From Spirochaetia bacterium (GTDB taxonomy: Bacteria > Spirochaetota > Spirochaetia > Treponematales > Treponemataceae), in NCBI GenBank assembly GCA_900770075.1, contig CAAGIZ010000061.1, forward strand, positions 1 to 9,993: a stretch of DNA of 9,993 nucleotides. Direction: 5' to 3'. The position numbers and the translations under genes were made by a program. Positions 1-7,172 of the stretch are shown here, one piece after another. The notes beneath the pieces were generated by a model, which was given only the letters and a program-made list of their open reading frames with translations, ran no database searches and was not told the DNA's origin. The stretch's first letter is position 1. Every line of letters starts with the position of its first letter.

Positions 1-32
1 CACTCTTTCCCTACACGACGCTCTTCCGATCT
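1..32. other. Illumina adapter left in the assembly (not genomic)
   Basis: These 32 bases match the Illumina TruSeq read-1 adapter/primer, starting CACTCTTTCCCTACACGACG and ending GCTCTTCCGATCT; only its usual first A is missing. Genomic sequence resumes at 33. Read on the minus strand, the adapter adds six false residues (DRKSVV) and a false TAG stop to the rluB reading frame. It marks the end of a contig. The match is from memory of the adapter sequence and is essentially complete. Confidence 0.97.
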
Positions 33-397
33 CCTTCATTCGTAAAAATTATAGCTCCCCGGCTAAACATATCCAGCCGTCCCACATTATACAGGCGTTC
101 AGAGTACTTCTGCTTTAATATATCAACCGCAACCGCACGTCCTTTTTCGTCAGACTGGGTACAGACAAAACCCGAAGGCTTGTTAAGAAGAACATAGATT
201 TTCCGCTTTTCAGGAGAAACTGTTTTTCCGTCAAGACATACGATATCCTTAGGACAAACCTTAGTTCCAGGCTCTGTTACAGTATTTCCGTTTACGCTCA
301 CCCTTCCCTCTGCAATTATTTTTTCGCAGGCGCGGCGGCTGGCAACTCCGCAGTGAGCAAGAAAAACCTGAAGGCGAACCTGCTCTTTTTCTGCCAT
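33..397 (-). CDS. rluB: RluB-type 23S rRNA pseudouridine synthase, 3' end missing
   Basis: This is the N-terminal half of an RsuA/RluB-family pseudouridine synthase, which isomerises a uridine in 23S rRNA. An S4 RNA-binding domain lies at about residues 6-50 (RLQVFLAHCGVASRRACEKI). The catalytic domain starts near residue 67, and GRLD at 106-109 carries the family's catalytic Asp (D109), followed by SRGAIIFTNEG. About 121 codons remain of the family's usual ~240 or more; the rest is lost at the contig end, where adapter sequence supplies a false stop. I chose the ATG at 397, 7 nt after the scpB stop, because the S4 domain begins right after it and an AAGG lies upstream; a longer start inside scpB adds 16 residues with no family support. 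scpA-scpB-rluB is a common bacterial order. Family certain; RluB versus RsuA or RluE rests on context and sequence style. Confidence 0.87.
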
Positions 398-404
398 ATT
401 GTCA

Positions 405-950
405 TTACCTTGCAAGTTCAAACCTCTCTGATTCTTTTTCATCAAGTGCAGGAAGTTCTGCGATGGAATTCAGATTGAAAAATTTTAAAAATTCTTTCGT
501 TGTTCCAAACTGACAGGGACGCCCAGGAGCATCTTTACGCCCTACTTCCTTTACAAGCTGTCTTTCCTGAAGCAGGCGGATCATATTGTCCGGGGGAACA
601 CCACGAATTGCTTCTATTTCTGCCCGTGTGATTGGCTGCTTATATGCAATAATGGAAAGTACTTCCATTGCAGAGCGGCTCAGCCTTCCGGCATTTTTGT
701 TTCCGTAACGCTCTTTCAAGACTTCCCAGAATTCTTTTTTAGGAGTAAGCGTCCATCCTCCGGTAATTTTTGAAAGTTCCACGCCTGAGTTTTCCAGGGA
801 ATACTTTTCTTTTAAACCTTCCAGACACTGTTCAACGACAGTTTCCGAAAGTTCCGAAATTTTTGAAATTGTCTCGACTGTCAAAGGCTCGCTGTCCAAA
901 AATAGCACCGCTTCTACAAGTCCTTTTTCTTTTTCAAGATTGACTTCCAT
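405..950 (-). CDS. scpB: Segregation and condensation protein B
   Basis: ScpB is the small winged-helix (kite) subunit that, as a dimer, binds the kleisin ScpA in the SMC-ScpAB condensin-like complex that compacts and segregates the chromosome. At 181 aa it has normal family length. The first winged helix spans about residues 6-75 (GLVEAVLFLDSEPLTVETIS; GGWTLTPKKEFW). The second spans about 88-165 (SRSAMEVLSIIAYKQPITRA, GVPPDNMIRLLQERQLV, and the GRKDAPGRPCQFGTT signature), ending in the conserved ELPAL near 165-169. A good ribosome site, AAAGGAAAG, lies 6-7 nt before the ATG. It follows scpA after a 63-nt gap holding a 36-bp palindrome, and is followed after 7 nt by rluB. Nothing is missing. 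Confidence 0.95.
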   Translation of the reverse strand: MEVNLEKEKGLVEAVLFLDSEPLTVETISKISELSETVVEQCLEGLKEKYSLENSGVELSKITGGWTLTPKKEFWEVLKERYGNKNAGRLSRSAMEVLSIIAYKQPITRAEIEAIRGVPPDNMIRLLQERQLVKEVGRKDAPGRPCQFGTTKEFLKFFNLNSIAELPALDEKESERFELAR

Positions 951-977
951 TTTTAACTTTCCTTTTTATCTGGTTAT

Positions 978-1013
978 GGGAACCTCTAAAAACTTAAGTT
1001 TTTCCAGGTGCCC
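978..1013. repeat. 36-bp imperfect palindrome between scpA and scpB
   Basis: The plus strand reads GGGAACCTCTAAAAACTT followed by AAGTTTTTCCAGGTGCCC. The two 18-base halves are complementary at 15 positions, centred between 995 and 996. The element begins directly after the scpA stop codon (1014-1016) and ends 27 nt before the scpB start. In mRNA it would form a long hairpin. There is no T-run after it in the direction of transcription, so it is not a classic terminator; it may tune mRNA stability or be a dispersed repeat. Fourteen of its bases (979-992) recur, inverted, upstream of tig at 8287-8300. Confidence 0.7.
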
Positions 1014-1799
1014 TTATGCTGCATACCTGCATATTTTTATGTCACCGAACATTCTGTTCTGCATTATGGTTGCCATTTTGAATTTTACCGCTTCAAGCAG
1101 GGCCATGAACGCACAGATTATATCCAGCACATTTCCCCGTCTGACGATTAAATCCGTAAACATGCACTCTTCTTTTTTCTCCAGAAGCTCGTTCATCAGC
1201 GTAATTTTCTCGTTTACAGAAATTTCTTCGTACATATCTATGATTTTTGAATCTGAATATTGGGAAATCAGGTTCTGAAAAATTTTCTGCATCTGCTGCA
1301 GGAGATCCCAGGTGTCTATCTGTTCCCACATATCCTCGTCTTCAAACGGAAGTATACGCTGAATTTTTTTACGCTCAAAATTCCATTCACTTTCGTCTTC
1401 TTTTTCTTCCATCAAATTTGAAAGTTTCTTAAACTTCTGATATTCAATCAACTTTTCAACCAGTTCTTCCCGCGGGTCATCAAAATCCAAATCGTCATCA
1501 ACCTTTACCTCGACAGGAAGCATCATACGGCTTTTTATGTATACAAGACGGGCTGCCATATTGTAGAATTCTGACAAATCTCCCAGTTCAACCTGAGAGG
1601 CATAATCCAGATACTCCAAAAACTGCTCCGTAATCTGGGCAATAGGAATGTCATAGATGTTGATTTTATTGTCCCTTATCAAAGTCCACAACAAATCCAG
1701 AGGTCCTTCAAACTGACCTGCAGTATACTTATGAACTGTCCTGACTGGGTTCTCCTCAAAACAAGAAACCCCTGTCTTTAATTCCAGATTCTGTTCCAT
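1014..1799 (-). CDS. scpA: Segregation and condensation protein A (kleisin)
   Basis: ScpA is the kleisin that bridges the SMC ATPase heads and carries the ScpB dimer in bacterial condensin. The 261-aa product has normal length. The N-terminal SMC-neck-binding part begins at about residue 24 with YTAGQFEGPLDLLWTLI and DIPIAQITEQFLEYL, a hallmark of the family. The middle (about 100-160) is acidic and charged, as usual for the ScpB-binding linker. The C-terminal winged helix (about 195-255) ends in DIICAFMALLEAVKF and NRMFGDIKI. I chose the ATG at 1799 because GGGAG lies 8 nt upstream; an in-frame TTG at 1853 would add 18 residues that do not resemble the family and lacks a ribosome site. Folded between folK (71 nt upstream) and scpB. 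No smc gene is in the window. Confidence 0.94.
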   Translation of the reverse strand: MEQNLELKTGVSCFEENPVRTVHKYTAGQFEGPLDLLWTLIRDNKINIYDIPIAQITEQFLEYLDYASQVELGDLSEFYNMAARLVYIKSRMMLPVEVKVDDDLDFDDPREELVEKLIEYQKFKKLSNLMEEKEDESEWNFERKKIQRILPFEDEDMWEQIDTWDLLQQMQKIFQNLISQYSDSKIIDMYEEISVNEKITLMNELLEKKEECMFTDLIVRRGNVLDIICAFMALLEAVKFKMATIMQNRMFGDIKICRYAA

Positions 1800-1840
1800 A
1801 ATGCATGCTCCCGAAGATTGCAAGTTTTTTTCCCGAATAT

Positions 1841-1861
1841 CCGGCACGCACAAAGTACCGG
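1841..1861 (-). other. Small intercistronic hairpin between folK and scpA
   Basis: On the minus strand CCGGTAC pairs with GTGCCGG (seven pairs, one of them T-G) around a 7-nt loop, just after the folK stop. No T-run follows, so it is not a standard terminator. It could protect the upstream mRNA end or simply be chance; the evidence is only the pairing. Confidence 0.3.
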
Positions 1862-1870
1862 CATAAAACT

Positions 1871-2377
1871 TCAGAGGCGTCCGTATTTTTCAACACCAGC
1901 TGAACCGGTCTGTTCAAGACATTCAGAAAAATCTTCTCTTCTTATAAAATCGGCATCTTCGTTTAAAATCTCAAGCAAAGGAACCAAAACAAAGGCTCTT
2001 TCTTTTATTCTGGGATGGGGAATGACAAGCCGTTCAGTATCAACTTTATGCAGACCGAAAAACTCGATATCGATATCCATGGAGCGGCTTCCGTTTCTGA
2101 CTTCCACAGCCCGGTTGCGCCCCAAAGATTTTTCGATTTTTTGAATTTCGTCCAGCAGTTCAAAGGGAGAATAAAAATCCCCGACCTTTCCCCGCACCAC
2201 CATATTGTAAAAATCCGGTTGATTTTCAAGATACAGGGGCTTTGTCCGATAGACTGAAGAACAGGAAAAATCCGAAAGAAACTCCCTTAAAGAAAGGCAG
2301 GCTTTCTTTAAAAGAGTCATGGAGTCCATTCCGTTCCAGTTTTTATTGGAGCCAAGCCCCAGAATCACGTCGATCAT
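1871..2377 (-). CDS. folK: 6-hydroxymethyl-dihydropterin pyrophosphokinase (HPPK)
   Basis: FolK transfers pyrophosphate from ATP to 6-hydroxymethyl-7,8-dihydropterin, making the substrate that dihydropteroate synthase joins to p-aminobenzoate in folate synthesis. At 168 aa it is a single-domain enzyme of normal length. Visible motifs are the N-terminal GLGSN (7-11), QPDFYN (53-58), SLGRNRA (84-90), the R98-x-x-D101-x-D103 segment whose two Asp residues bind magnesium in this family, and PHPRIKERAFVLVPL (120-134). The usual GPR before the DxD is GSR here, a mild change. The ATG lies only 2 nt after the recA stop and has no close ribosome site, so translation probably depends on ribosomes finishing recA. 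It is not fused to folB or folP and neither is nearby. Confidence 0.95.
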   Translation of the reverse strand: MIDVILGLGSNKNWNGMDSMTLLKKACLSLREFLSDFSCSSVYRTKPLYLENQPDFYNMVVRGKVGDFYSPFELLDEIQKIEKSLGRNRAVEVRNGSRSMDIDIEFFGLHKVDTERLVIPHPRIKERAFVLVPLLEILNEDADFIRREDFSECLEQTGSAGVEKYGRL

Positions 2378-2379
2378 AG

Positions 2380-3561
2380 CTAAAAAAGCGCATCCTTTGC
2401 AGAAGGAACAACTTCAGACACTTCTTCCTCCCCGGATGCTGATTTTGGCTTTGATTTTTCCTTTTCGGAAGGCTTTGCTGATTTTACCTGTTCAGGATAG
2501 ACCGGCACTCCTTCCTTTGTCTTAAGCACCTGTCCGGGGAAAACTTCGGCGCGAATCTGTGCTTCAATCTGCTTTGCATATTCAGGATTCTGCACGAGGA
2601 AGTTTATGGCATTTTCTTTTCCCTGACCGACTTTTTCCTCCCCTCTTGTATACCAGGCACCACGCTTGTCAATAATGCCATGCTTTACAGCGGAATCCAG
2701 AAGAGAAGCCGTAGCAGAGATTCCCTTTCCAAAATAGATGTCAAGTTCAACCTTGCGGAACGGAGGTGCAACCTTGTTTTTTACAACCTTTACCCGCACC
2801 CGGTTTCCGACGGCATCTTCGTCCCCTTTGCCGTCTATAGATTCTATGCGGCGGATTTCCAGCCGGACGGAAGAATAGAATTTAAGGGCATTACCTCCGG
2901 TGGTAGTTTCGGGATTACCGAACATTACGCCGATTTTCATACGAATCTGGTTGATAAAAACGATTATACACTTGCTCTTGTTTACGATTGCAGTGAGTTT
3001 TCGCAGCGCCTGACTCATAAGCCTGGCCTGAAGTCCCATCATCGCATCTCCCATATCCCCTTCGATTTCCTTCTGAGGAGTAAGGGCAGCCACAGAGTCC
3101 ACAACGATGATATCAACAGCTCCTGAACGAACAAGATTTTCCGTAATTTCCAGCGCCTGCTCTCCAGTATCCGGCTGGGAAACCCACAGTTCATCGATGT
3201 TTACGCCGAGATTTTTTGCGTAGACAGGATCCAGGGCATGTTCTGCATCCACAAAGGCTGCAATTCCCCCAAGTTTCTGAGCTTCTGCAATAGCATGAAG
3301 GGCAAGGGTTGTCTTTCCCGAACTTTCCGGACCATACATCTCTATGATGCGTCCCCGCGGATATCCGCCCACTCCCAAAGCTTCGTCAAGCAAAATCGAT
3401 CCCGAAGGAACTACATCGATTCCCTGAGCATCAGGCTGGGTACCAAGCTTCATAAGGGCACCGGCACCAAACTGTTTCTCAATCTGAATGCGGGCCGCTT
3501 CAAGAGCCTTCAGTTTTTCCGACATATCTGCCGGCTGATTTGTTTCTGCCATTTTAGCCAC
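2380..3561 (-). CDS. recA: RecA recombinase
   Basis: RecA forms ATP-driven filaments on single-stranded DNA, performs homologous pairing and strand exchange, and triggers LexA-type self-cleavage where an SOS system exists. The 393-aa product is full length with an extended tail. The Walker A box GPESSGKTT lies at 77-85, the catalytic Glu at 107 within FVDAEHALD, Walker B at 151-155 (IIVVD), and the L2 DNA-binding loop around 213-229 (FGNPETTTGGNALKF). The last 35 residues are a Lys/Ser/Glu-rich linker ending SAKDALF. The start is ambiguous: GTG at 3561 has GGGAGG 9 nt upstream, while an in-frame ATG at 3552 has its own AAGGTGG; I prefer the GTG. It follows a TPR membrane protein gene by 57 nt and is followed by folK after 2 nt. 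Confidence 0.98.
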   Translation of the reverse strand: MAKMAETNQPADMSEKLKALEAARIQIEKQFGAGALMKLGTQPDAQGIDVVPSGSILLDEALGVGGYPRGRIIEMYGPESSGKTTLALHAIAEAQKLGGIAAFVDAEHALDPVYAKNLGVNIDELWVSQPDTGEQALEITENLVRSGAVDIIVVDSVAALTPQKEIEGDMGDAMMGLQARLMSQALRKLTAIVNKSKCIIVFINQIRMKIGVMFGNPETTTGGNALKFYSSVRLEIRRIESIDGKGDEDAVGNRVRVKVVKNKVAPPFRKVELDIYFGKGISATASLLDSAVKHGIIDKRGAWYTRGEEKVGQGKENAINFLVQNPEYAKQIEAQIRAEVFPGQVLKTKEGVPVYPEQVKSAKPSEKEKSKPKSASGEEEVSEVVPSAKDALF

Positions 3562-3618
3562 CTTTTTTTTCCTCCCACTATATATATGGCTCTAAAATTC
3601 AATTTTTACACATTTTTT
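3562..3618 (-). promoter_or_regulatory. Possible recA promoter/operator region
   Basis: The 57-nt gap upstream of recA is very AT-rich. It holds a run of alternating T and A at 3579-3587 that could serve as a -10 element and a perfect 13-base palindrome, AAAATTCAATTTT, at 3594-3606 where a repressor might sit. No good -35 is spaced 16-18 nt from the -10 candidate and I do not recognise a LexA box of any known type. A strong ribosome site, GGGAGG, follows. The composition alone could produce these features by chance. Confidence 0.25.
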
Positions 3619-4722
3619 TCAGTTTTTCCGCAAGGGCTGATAGACCGAACGTCCCGAAAGGCTTATTTTTCCATCTTCCACCTTTATCTGCCCCAGAATT
3701 TTCACAGCCCTGTCCCCTTCAATCTTGGGCACAGAAGGAAAATTCACGGCAACAATTCCATCAACCCTTTCAAGATTTTCATAGCCAACCAGAAGGTCGC
3801 ACTTGAACGCTTCACCGTCAGTTCTGGCATTTGTAATTCTTCCGCTCCATACCACCCAGCAGCCTGAATAAAGGACAGGTTCAGAAATGACTGCAGAGTA
3901 TGAAAAATTTTCTTCCTCCCGCCCGGAAAAACTGTCAAAGGAAGGTTCCTCACAGTAAGACAGCATCATCTGCGCCTTGGCTTTTACAGGTTCGGAAGCG
4001 TTGGAATTTAAAATCCTGTTTATTTCGACCCTGGAAGAATTTTCCCTGTAATTCTGAAAATAAAACCGGGCCTTTTCGTAAGTCTCTTCAATCTGGGAAT
4101 CTGACAGAATGTACCTGTAAACTCCACCGGAAAGGTCTTTTTCCTGAAGGTTTGACCTGTCATCTGCAGTCAAAACAAGGCTTTCTACAACAGGACGCTG
4201 ATTTTTCTGACCGGCATCCCTAAAATGCAGGAAGGCAAGAAGCAGGCAGGCCGCCACCCCGCCCCCAACCACAGAAAGGACAAAGGGCAAGAAACTTTTT
4301 TTGCGGGGAACTTCCGGGAAAAATTCCCGGATTTTTCCCGTATCAATCCACCTTACTATTGTTTCATAGTCGCCTTTTGAACGGACAAATTCCAGGGCAG
4401 ACTTTGCCTTTTTGTTTTCAGGCTCCAGATCAAGGACATCCAAATAATAACGGATTGCAGAAACCGTATCGCCGCGGATTAAATAGAGGGCTGCCTGCCC
4501 CAAAAGCAGGTTTTCGTCCTGCATCTTTATATGCCGGGCTTCGTCAAAATTCCTGTAGGAACTGCCGTAATCTCCAGAATTCAGGCAGGCTATGCCAAGG
4601 GTGAGGTAGTAGTCAAAACTGTTTTTGTAAATTTCCCGGACACCTTCCAGAAGGACAATGGCTTCTGAAAATTTTTTCTTTCTTATAAGTGAATGTGCCT
4701 CGTCAATCGCAGCCCTGTTCAT
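3619..4722 (-). CDS. TPR protein with one membrane helix and a C-terminal beta domain
   Basis: I do not recognise a named family for this 367-aa protein. The N-terminal ~110 residues are helical with tetratricopeptide-like repeats (SLIRKKKFSEAIVLLEG at 11-27, GIACLNSGDYGSSYRNFDEA at 43-62, GDTVSAIRYYLDVLDLEPEN at 84-103). After a basic stretch PRKK (139-142) comes a single hydrophobic helix at about 144-166, so by the positive-inside rule the TPR part should be cytoplasmic and the rest periplasmic. The C-terminal ~85 residues are beta-rich (WVVWSGRITNA, VAVNFPSV, RAVKILGQIKVEDGKISL) and suggest an OB-like fold; this is inference. The ATG directly abuts the stop of the upstream gene (TAGATG), with AAGGAAG 9 nt upstream, so the two are probably translated together. 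Likely a scaffold in an envelope complex with its two upstream neighbours. Confidence 0.8.
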   Translation of the reverse strand: MNRAAIDEAHSLIRKKKFSEAIVLLEGVREIYKNSFDYYLTLGIACLNSGDYGSSYRNFDEARHIKMQDENLLLGQAALYLIRGDTVSAIRYYLDVLDLEPENKKAKSALEFVRSKGDYETIVRWIDTGKIREFFPEVPRKKSFLPFVLSVVGGGVAACLLLAFLHFRDAGQKNQRPVVESLVLTADDRSNLQEKDLSGGVYRYILSDSQIEETYEKARFYFQNYRENSSRVEINRILNSNASEPVKAKAQMMLSYCEEPSFDSFSGREEENFSYSAVISEPVLYSGCWVVWSGRITNARTDGEAFKCDLLVGYENLERVDGIVAVNFPSVPKIEGDRAVKILGQIKVEDGKISLSGRSVYQPLRKN

Positions 4723-6195
4723 CTAGTTTCGCTTCCTTAAAGCGGCAAGAATGGCATCAAGTTCAGCATTGAGCTGCCTGAGTTCGTTTCTGTCAATGTC
4801 ATCGCCGGTAGTTTCCAAAGCATCGATTCTGTTTATAAGGTTCTGAATGTACTCAAAATCCAGCTGTTTTTCCGTTACGTTTTTTACAATAAAGTCCACA
4901 TCATTTTTCTTCGATTTTTGAACATCAGAAGACTCAGACTGAACATCAGAAGCGGCTGGAACTGCCTGTTTTTCCTGAACAAAGTCCACGTATTTTACCG
5001 TTTCGCATTTTCGTCCGGCTCCGGCAATACCCATAAAAAAATTAACCGTATAAGTTTCTTCGTTAAGAAGTCTTTTTTGCGGCCAGATTACAGCAATGCC
5101 AGAATTGTTATAGGCAGAAAGGGATGTAAAACTCCTGCCGTTCTCTGCCACAAAAGTCCAGCGGGAAGAGTTAAGATAGGAAATATTTGCAACAGAAACC
5201 GTTTCTGGAGAAGAAATATTTTTTCCTTCAAAGACAAATTCACCGGAAACCTTTGAATTTGAAACGCACAGGGAACGCTCTTTCAGCATGTTTTCAAACT
5301 GGTGTTCCGAATTAAAGGCAAGGGAATTTCCCGTAATAAAATGGGTGTCGCTTCCCTCTCCGAGTGCCGTATCAAACACAGCCTTTACTGCAAAATCCCC
5401 TTTTTTGCCGGAAAGATTGGTAACAAAAACTTCAACTTTTATGACGGCCGGCAGAACTTCCTCCGGCTCCAAAACTTCTTCGCTTTCGTCGTAAACCTGA
5501 AGCACAGTTTCTTCTTTTTCTCCGCTCTCAGAAACTTCCGGGGTTTTAAAAACTTTTTCAATCTCTTCAAGAGGCACAAAAGAAAAATTTACGGCAACCC
5601 TTGCCTTGTTTTTTATTGTATAGACAAGGCGTACTCCAGAAGCAGTCTTCCACAGTTCCTTTTCGACAATAGAATTTTTATTGAGGCAGTAGACAGTCTT
5701 TCCCACCTTCAAATAGAAAGACGTAGACGAAGAATTTTCAAGTTCCGACAGAAGGGCAGTTTTTTTGCCGGTTCTTCCGTTACTATAGAAAACATTAAAG
5801 GTTCCGTGCTCTGCCTCACATTCCACAGAATAATTTTCCTGCCTGAGGCTGTACTCTTTTACAGGAATGTACACATCCCCCAGATAGGCATCAATTTTTG
5901 TGGTTTCAGTTTTCTTTGCCGCCCCAGAAGCATTTTCAGTTTTCTTTGAACTGTCTGATTTTTTTGATTTTTCTTCTTTTTTTGAAGGCTTATCCTTTTT
6001 TGAGTCTTCAGTTTTTTTTCCGCCTTCGGACTCTTTTACAGTTTCCTGAATAGCCGCTGCCCTGGCACCATCCGCAGGAATTTCATTTTGGGCACACAAA
6101 ACTCCACCTGCACACAAAAAAAAGGCAGCACAAAACAGAAGTTTTTTTTCACAGTCTTTAAGACAACCGTACAGACACTTTTTCAAACCTTTCAT
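4723..6195 (-). CDS. Exported protein of unknown function with Lys/Ser/Glu-rich linker and C-terminal coiled coil
   Basis: I do not recognise this 490-aa protein. The start is set at the ATG at 6195, with GGAG 6 nt upstream; a GTG at 6234 overlapping the previous gene's stop would add 13 residues before the signal peptide. A basic N-terminus is followed by a hydrophobic core at about 19-33 and a likely cleavage after VLCA (residue 35). VLC does not fit a lipobox, so I favour signal peptidase I. Residues about 52-99 are low-complexity, rich in Lys, Ser, Glu and Thr (DKPSKKEEKSKKSDSSKKTE). The centre (about 100-420) is beta-rich with aromatic residues and may be surface or periplasmic domains. 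The last ~50 residues (INRIDALETTGDDIDRNELR onward) form a predicted coiled coil. It lies 35 nt after a TPR/coiled-coil protein and immediately before a TPR membrane protein, so an envelope complex is plausible. Confidence 0.8.
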   Translation of the reverse strand: MKGLKKCLYGCLKDCEKKLLFCAAFFLCAGGVLCAQNEIPADGARAAAIQETVKESEGGKKTEDSKKDKPSKKEEKSKKSDSSKKTENASGAAKKTETTKIDAYLGDVYIPVKEYSLRQENYSVECEAEHGTFNVFYSNGRTGKKTALLSELENSSSTSFYLKVGKTVYCLNKNSIVEKELWKTASGVRLVYTIKNKARVAVNFSFVPLEEIEKVFKTPEVSESGEKEETVLQVYDESEEVLEPEEVLPAVIKVEVFVTNLSGKKGDFAVKAVFDTALGEGSDTHFITGNSLAFNSEHQFENMLKERSLCVSNSKVSGEFVFEGKNISSPETVSVANISYLNSSRWTFVAENGRSFTSLSAYNNSGIAVIWPQKRLLNEETYTVNFFMGIAGAGRKCETVKYVDFVQEKQAVPAASDVQSESSDVQKSKKNDVDFIVKNVTEKQLDFEYIQNLINRIDALETTGDDIDRNELRQLNAELDAILAALRKRN

Positions 6196-6230
6196 AATTT
6201 TCTCCGCGATTTTCAAGGTTCTGTTTCCAC

Positions 6231-7169
6231 TCACTGACCGTCATTCAGCAGAAACTGCAGGAATTCCGCCTTACGCTTCAAGGCTTCCACCTCGGAATCC
6301 ACCTTAGGAGCCGCTTTTTCCTGAATTATAACCTTGCTGCCGTCAGAAATTCCAAGCTTCAGCCTTAATTCAAGTTCCGAATTCACTTTTTTTTGATTTG
6401 CAAGTTCCGCTTCCAGCTCCGCAATCCTGTTCTGGGAATCGGCAAGGCTTTTTCTAAGCCCCAGCTTGTCCTGACTCTGGTATAGTTTTATCTGCCGCTC
6501 GTATTCTTCCCTGGCCGCAAGGTTTTCTTCCCCAGTAACCTTCAGAAGGTATATGAGTTTTTCTTCCCTTTCCCTCTGGGCAATCATCTCCAGCCTGTAA
6601 CGGCAGTCACCCGCCTTTTCGTCACCGGGAAAATCCACCACAACCCGCTCATAAAGGGCACGGGCAGAATCAAAATTGTATTCATCATAAAAACATTCAG
6701 CAACCCAGTAGAGGGCAGCAGCATAAAGCTCGCTTTCGGGATGGAGATGACAGAAATCGCTTAAAACCAGCACAGCTTCCTCGTTCCGTCCCAAAAGATG
6801 CAGAATTTTTCCTTTCTGGAAATACATATAAGGCTGATACACACTTTTTTCAAAAGAATTCAGAAAAAGGTTTACGTCGGACAGGGCATCCTTATACTCG
6901 CAGGCATTGATTTCGCTCATTACAAGCATATAGAGGGTTTCCGCATCAAATCCTTCCGGCCGGCTCCCCGCCTTCCGCAGAAAAAACATGGCCGAAGCCC
7001 AGTCGTTCTTCCGAAAAGCCTCAAACCCCTGTTCCTGCTCCGCAGAATAGGTGGGAACATTCTGAGAAAAAACCCCGTTTTCCAAAAACAAGACAGCGGC
7101 AAAAAGAACCAAAGTTTTTTTCAGACCGAAAGCCCCCAGCGCCCTGAGTCCGTCAAAAAATTCCTGCAT
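6231..7169 (-). CDS. Exported TPR/coiled-coil protein, CpoB/YbgF- or BamD-like in layout
   Basis: A 312-aa protein with an N-terminal signal peptide: basic LKK at 16-18, hydrophobic core at about 19-30, likely cleavage after VFS (residue 35). TPR-type repeats follow: GFEAFRKNDWASAMFFLRKA at about 48-67, YFQKGKILHLLGRNEEAVLV at 116-135, ALYWVAECFYDEYNFDSARA at 152-171 with the typical VVDFPGDEKAGDCRYRL after it. Residues about 240-275 are a coiled coil (NRIAELEAELANQKKVNSEL). TPRs of this kind in exported proteins are seen in CpoB/YbgF, which has its coiled coil at the N-terminus instead, and in BamD; neither identity can be claimed. The ATG follows the rpe stop by 3 nt with GGGAGG 8 nt upstream. 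Its stop is 35 nt before the next exported protein. Function unknown; a periplasmic scaffold is the best guess. Confidence 0.82.
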   Translation of the reverse strand: MQEFFDGLRALGAFGLKKTLVLFAAVLFLENGVFSQNVPTYSAEQEQGFEAFRKNDWASAMFFLRKAGSRPEGFDAETLYMLVMSEINACEYKDALSDVNLFLNSFEKSVYQPYMYFQKGKILHLLGRNEEAVLVLSDFCHLHPESELYAAALYWVAECFYDEYNFDSARALYERVVVDFPGDEKAGDCRYRLEMIAQREREEKLIYLLKVTGEENLAAREEYERQIKLYQSQDKLGLRKSLADSQNRIAELEAELANQKKVNSELELRLKLGISDGSKVIIQEKAAPKVDSEVEALKRKAEFLQFLLNDGQ

Positions 7170-7172
7170 AAA

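Noticed and set aside
978..1013. Rho-independent terminator between scpA and scpB
   Set aside because: On the minus strand no T-run follows the hairpin, and scpB has no separate promoter that I can see.
940..1278. Plus-strand open frame opposite the scpA 3' end
   Set aside because: It is antisense to a certain gene, with no ribosome site or recognisable domain.
6091..6195. Possible lipoprotein signal (VLC) in the 490-aa exported protein
   Set aside because: The residue before Cys is Leu, not Gly, Ala or Ser, and a signal peptidase I site fits right after it, although spirochaete lipoboxes are loose.
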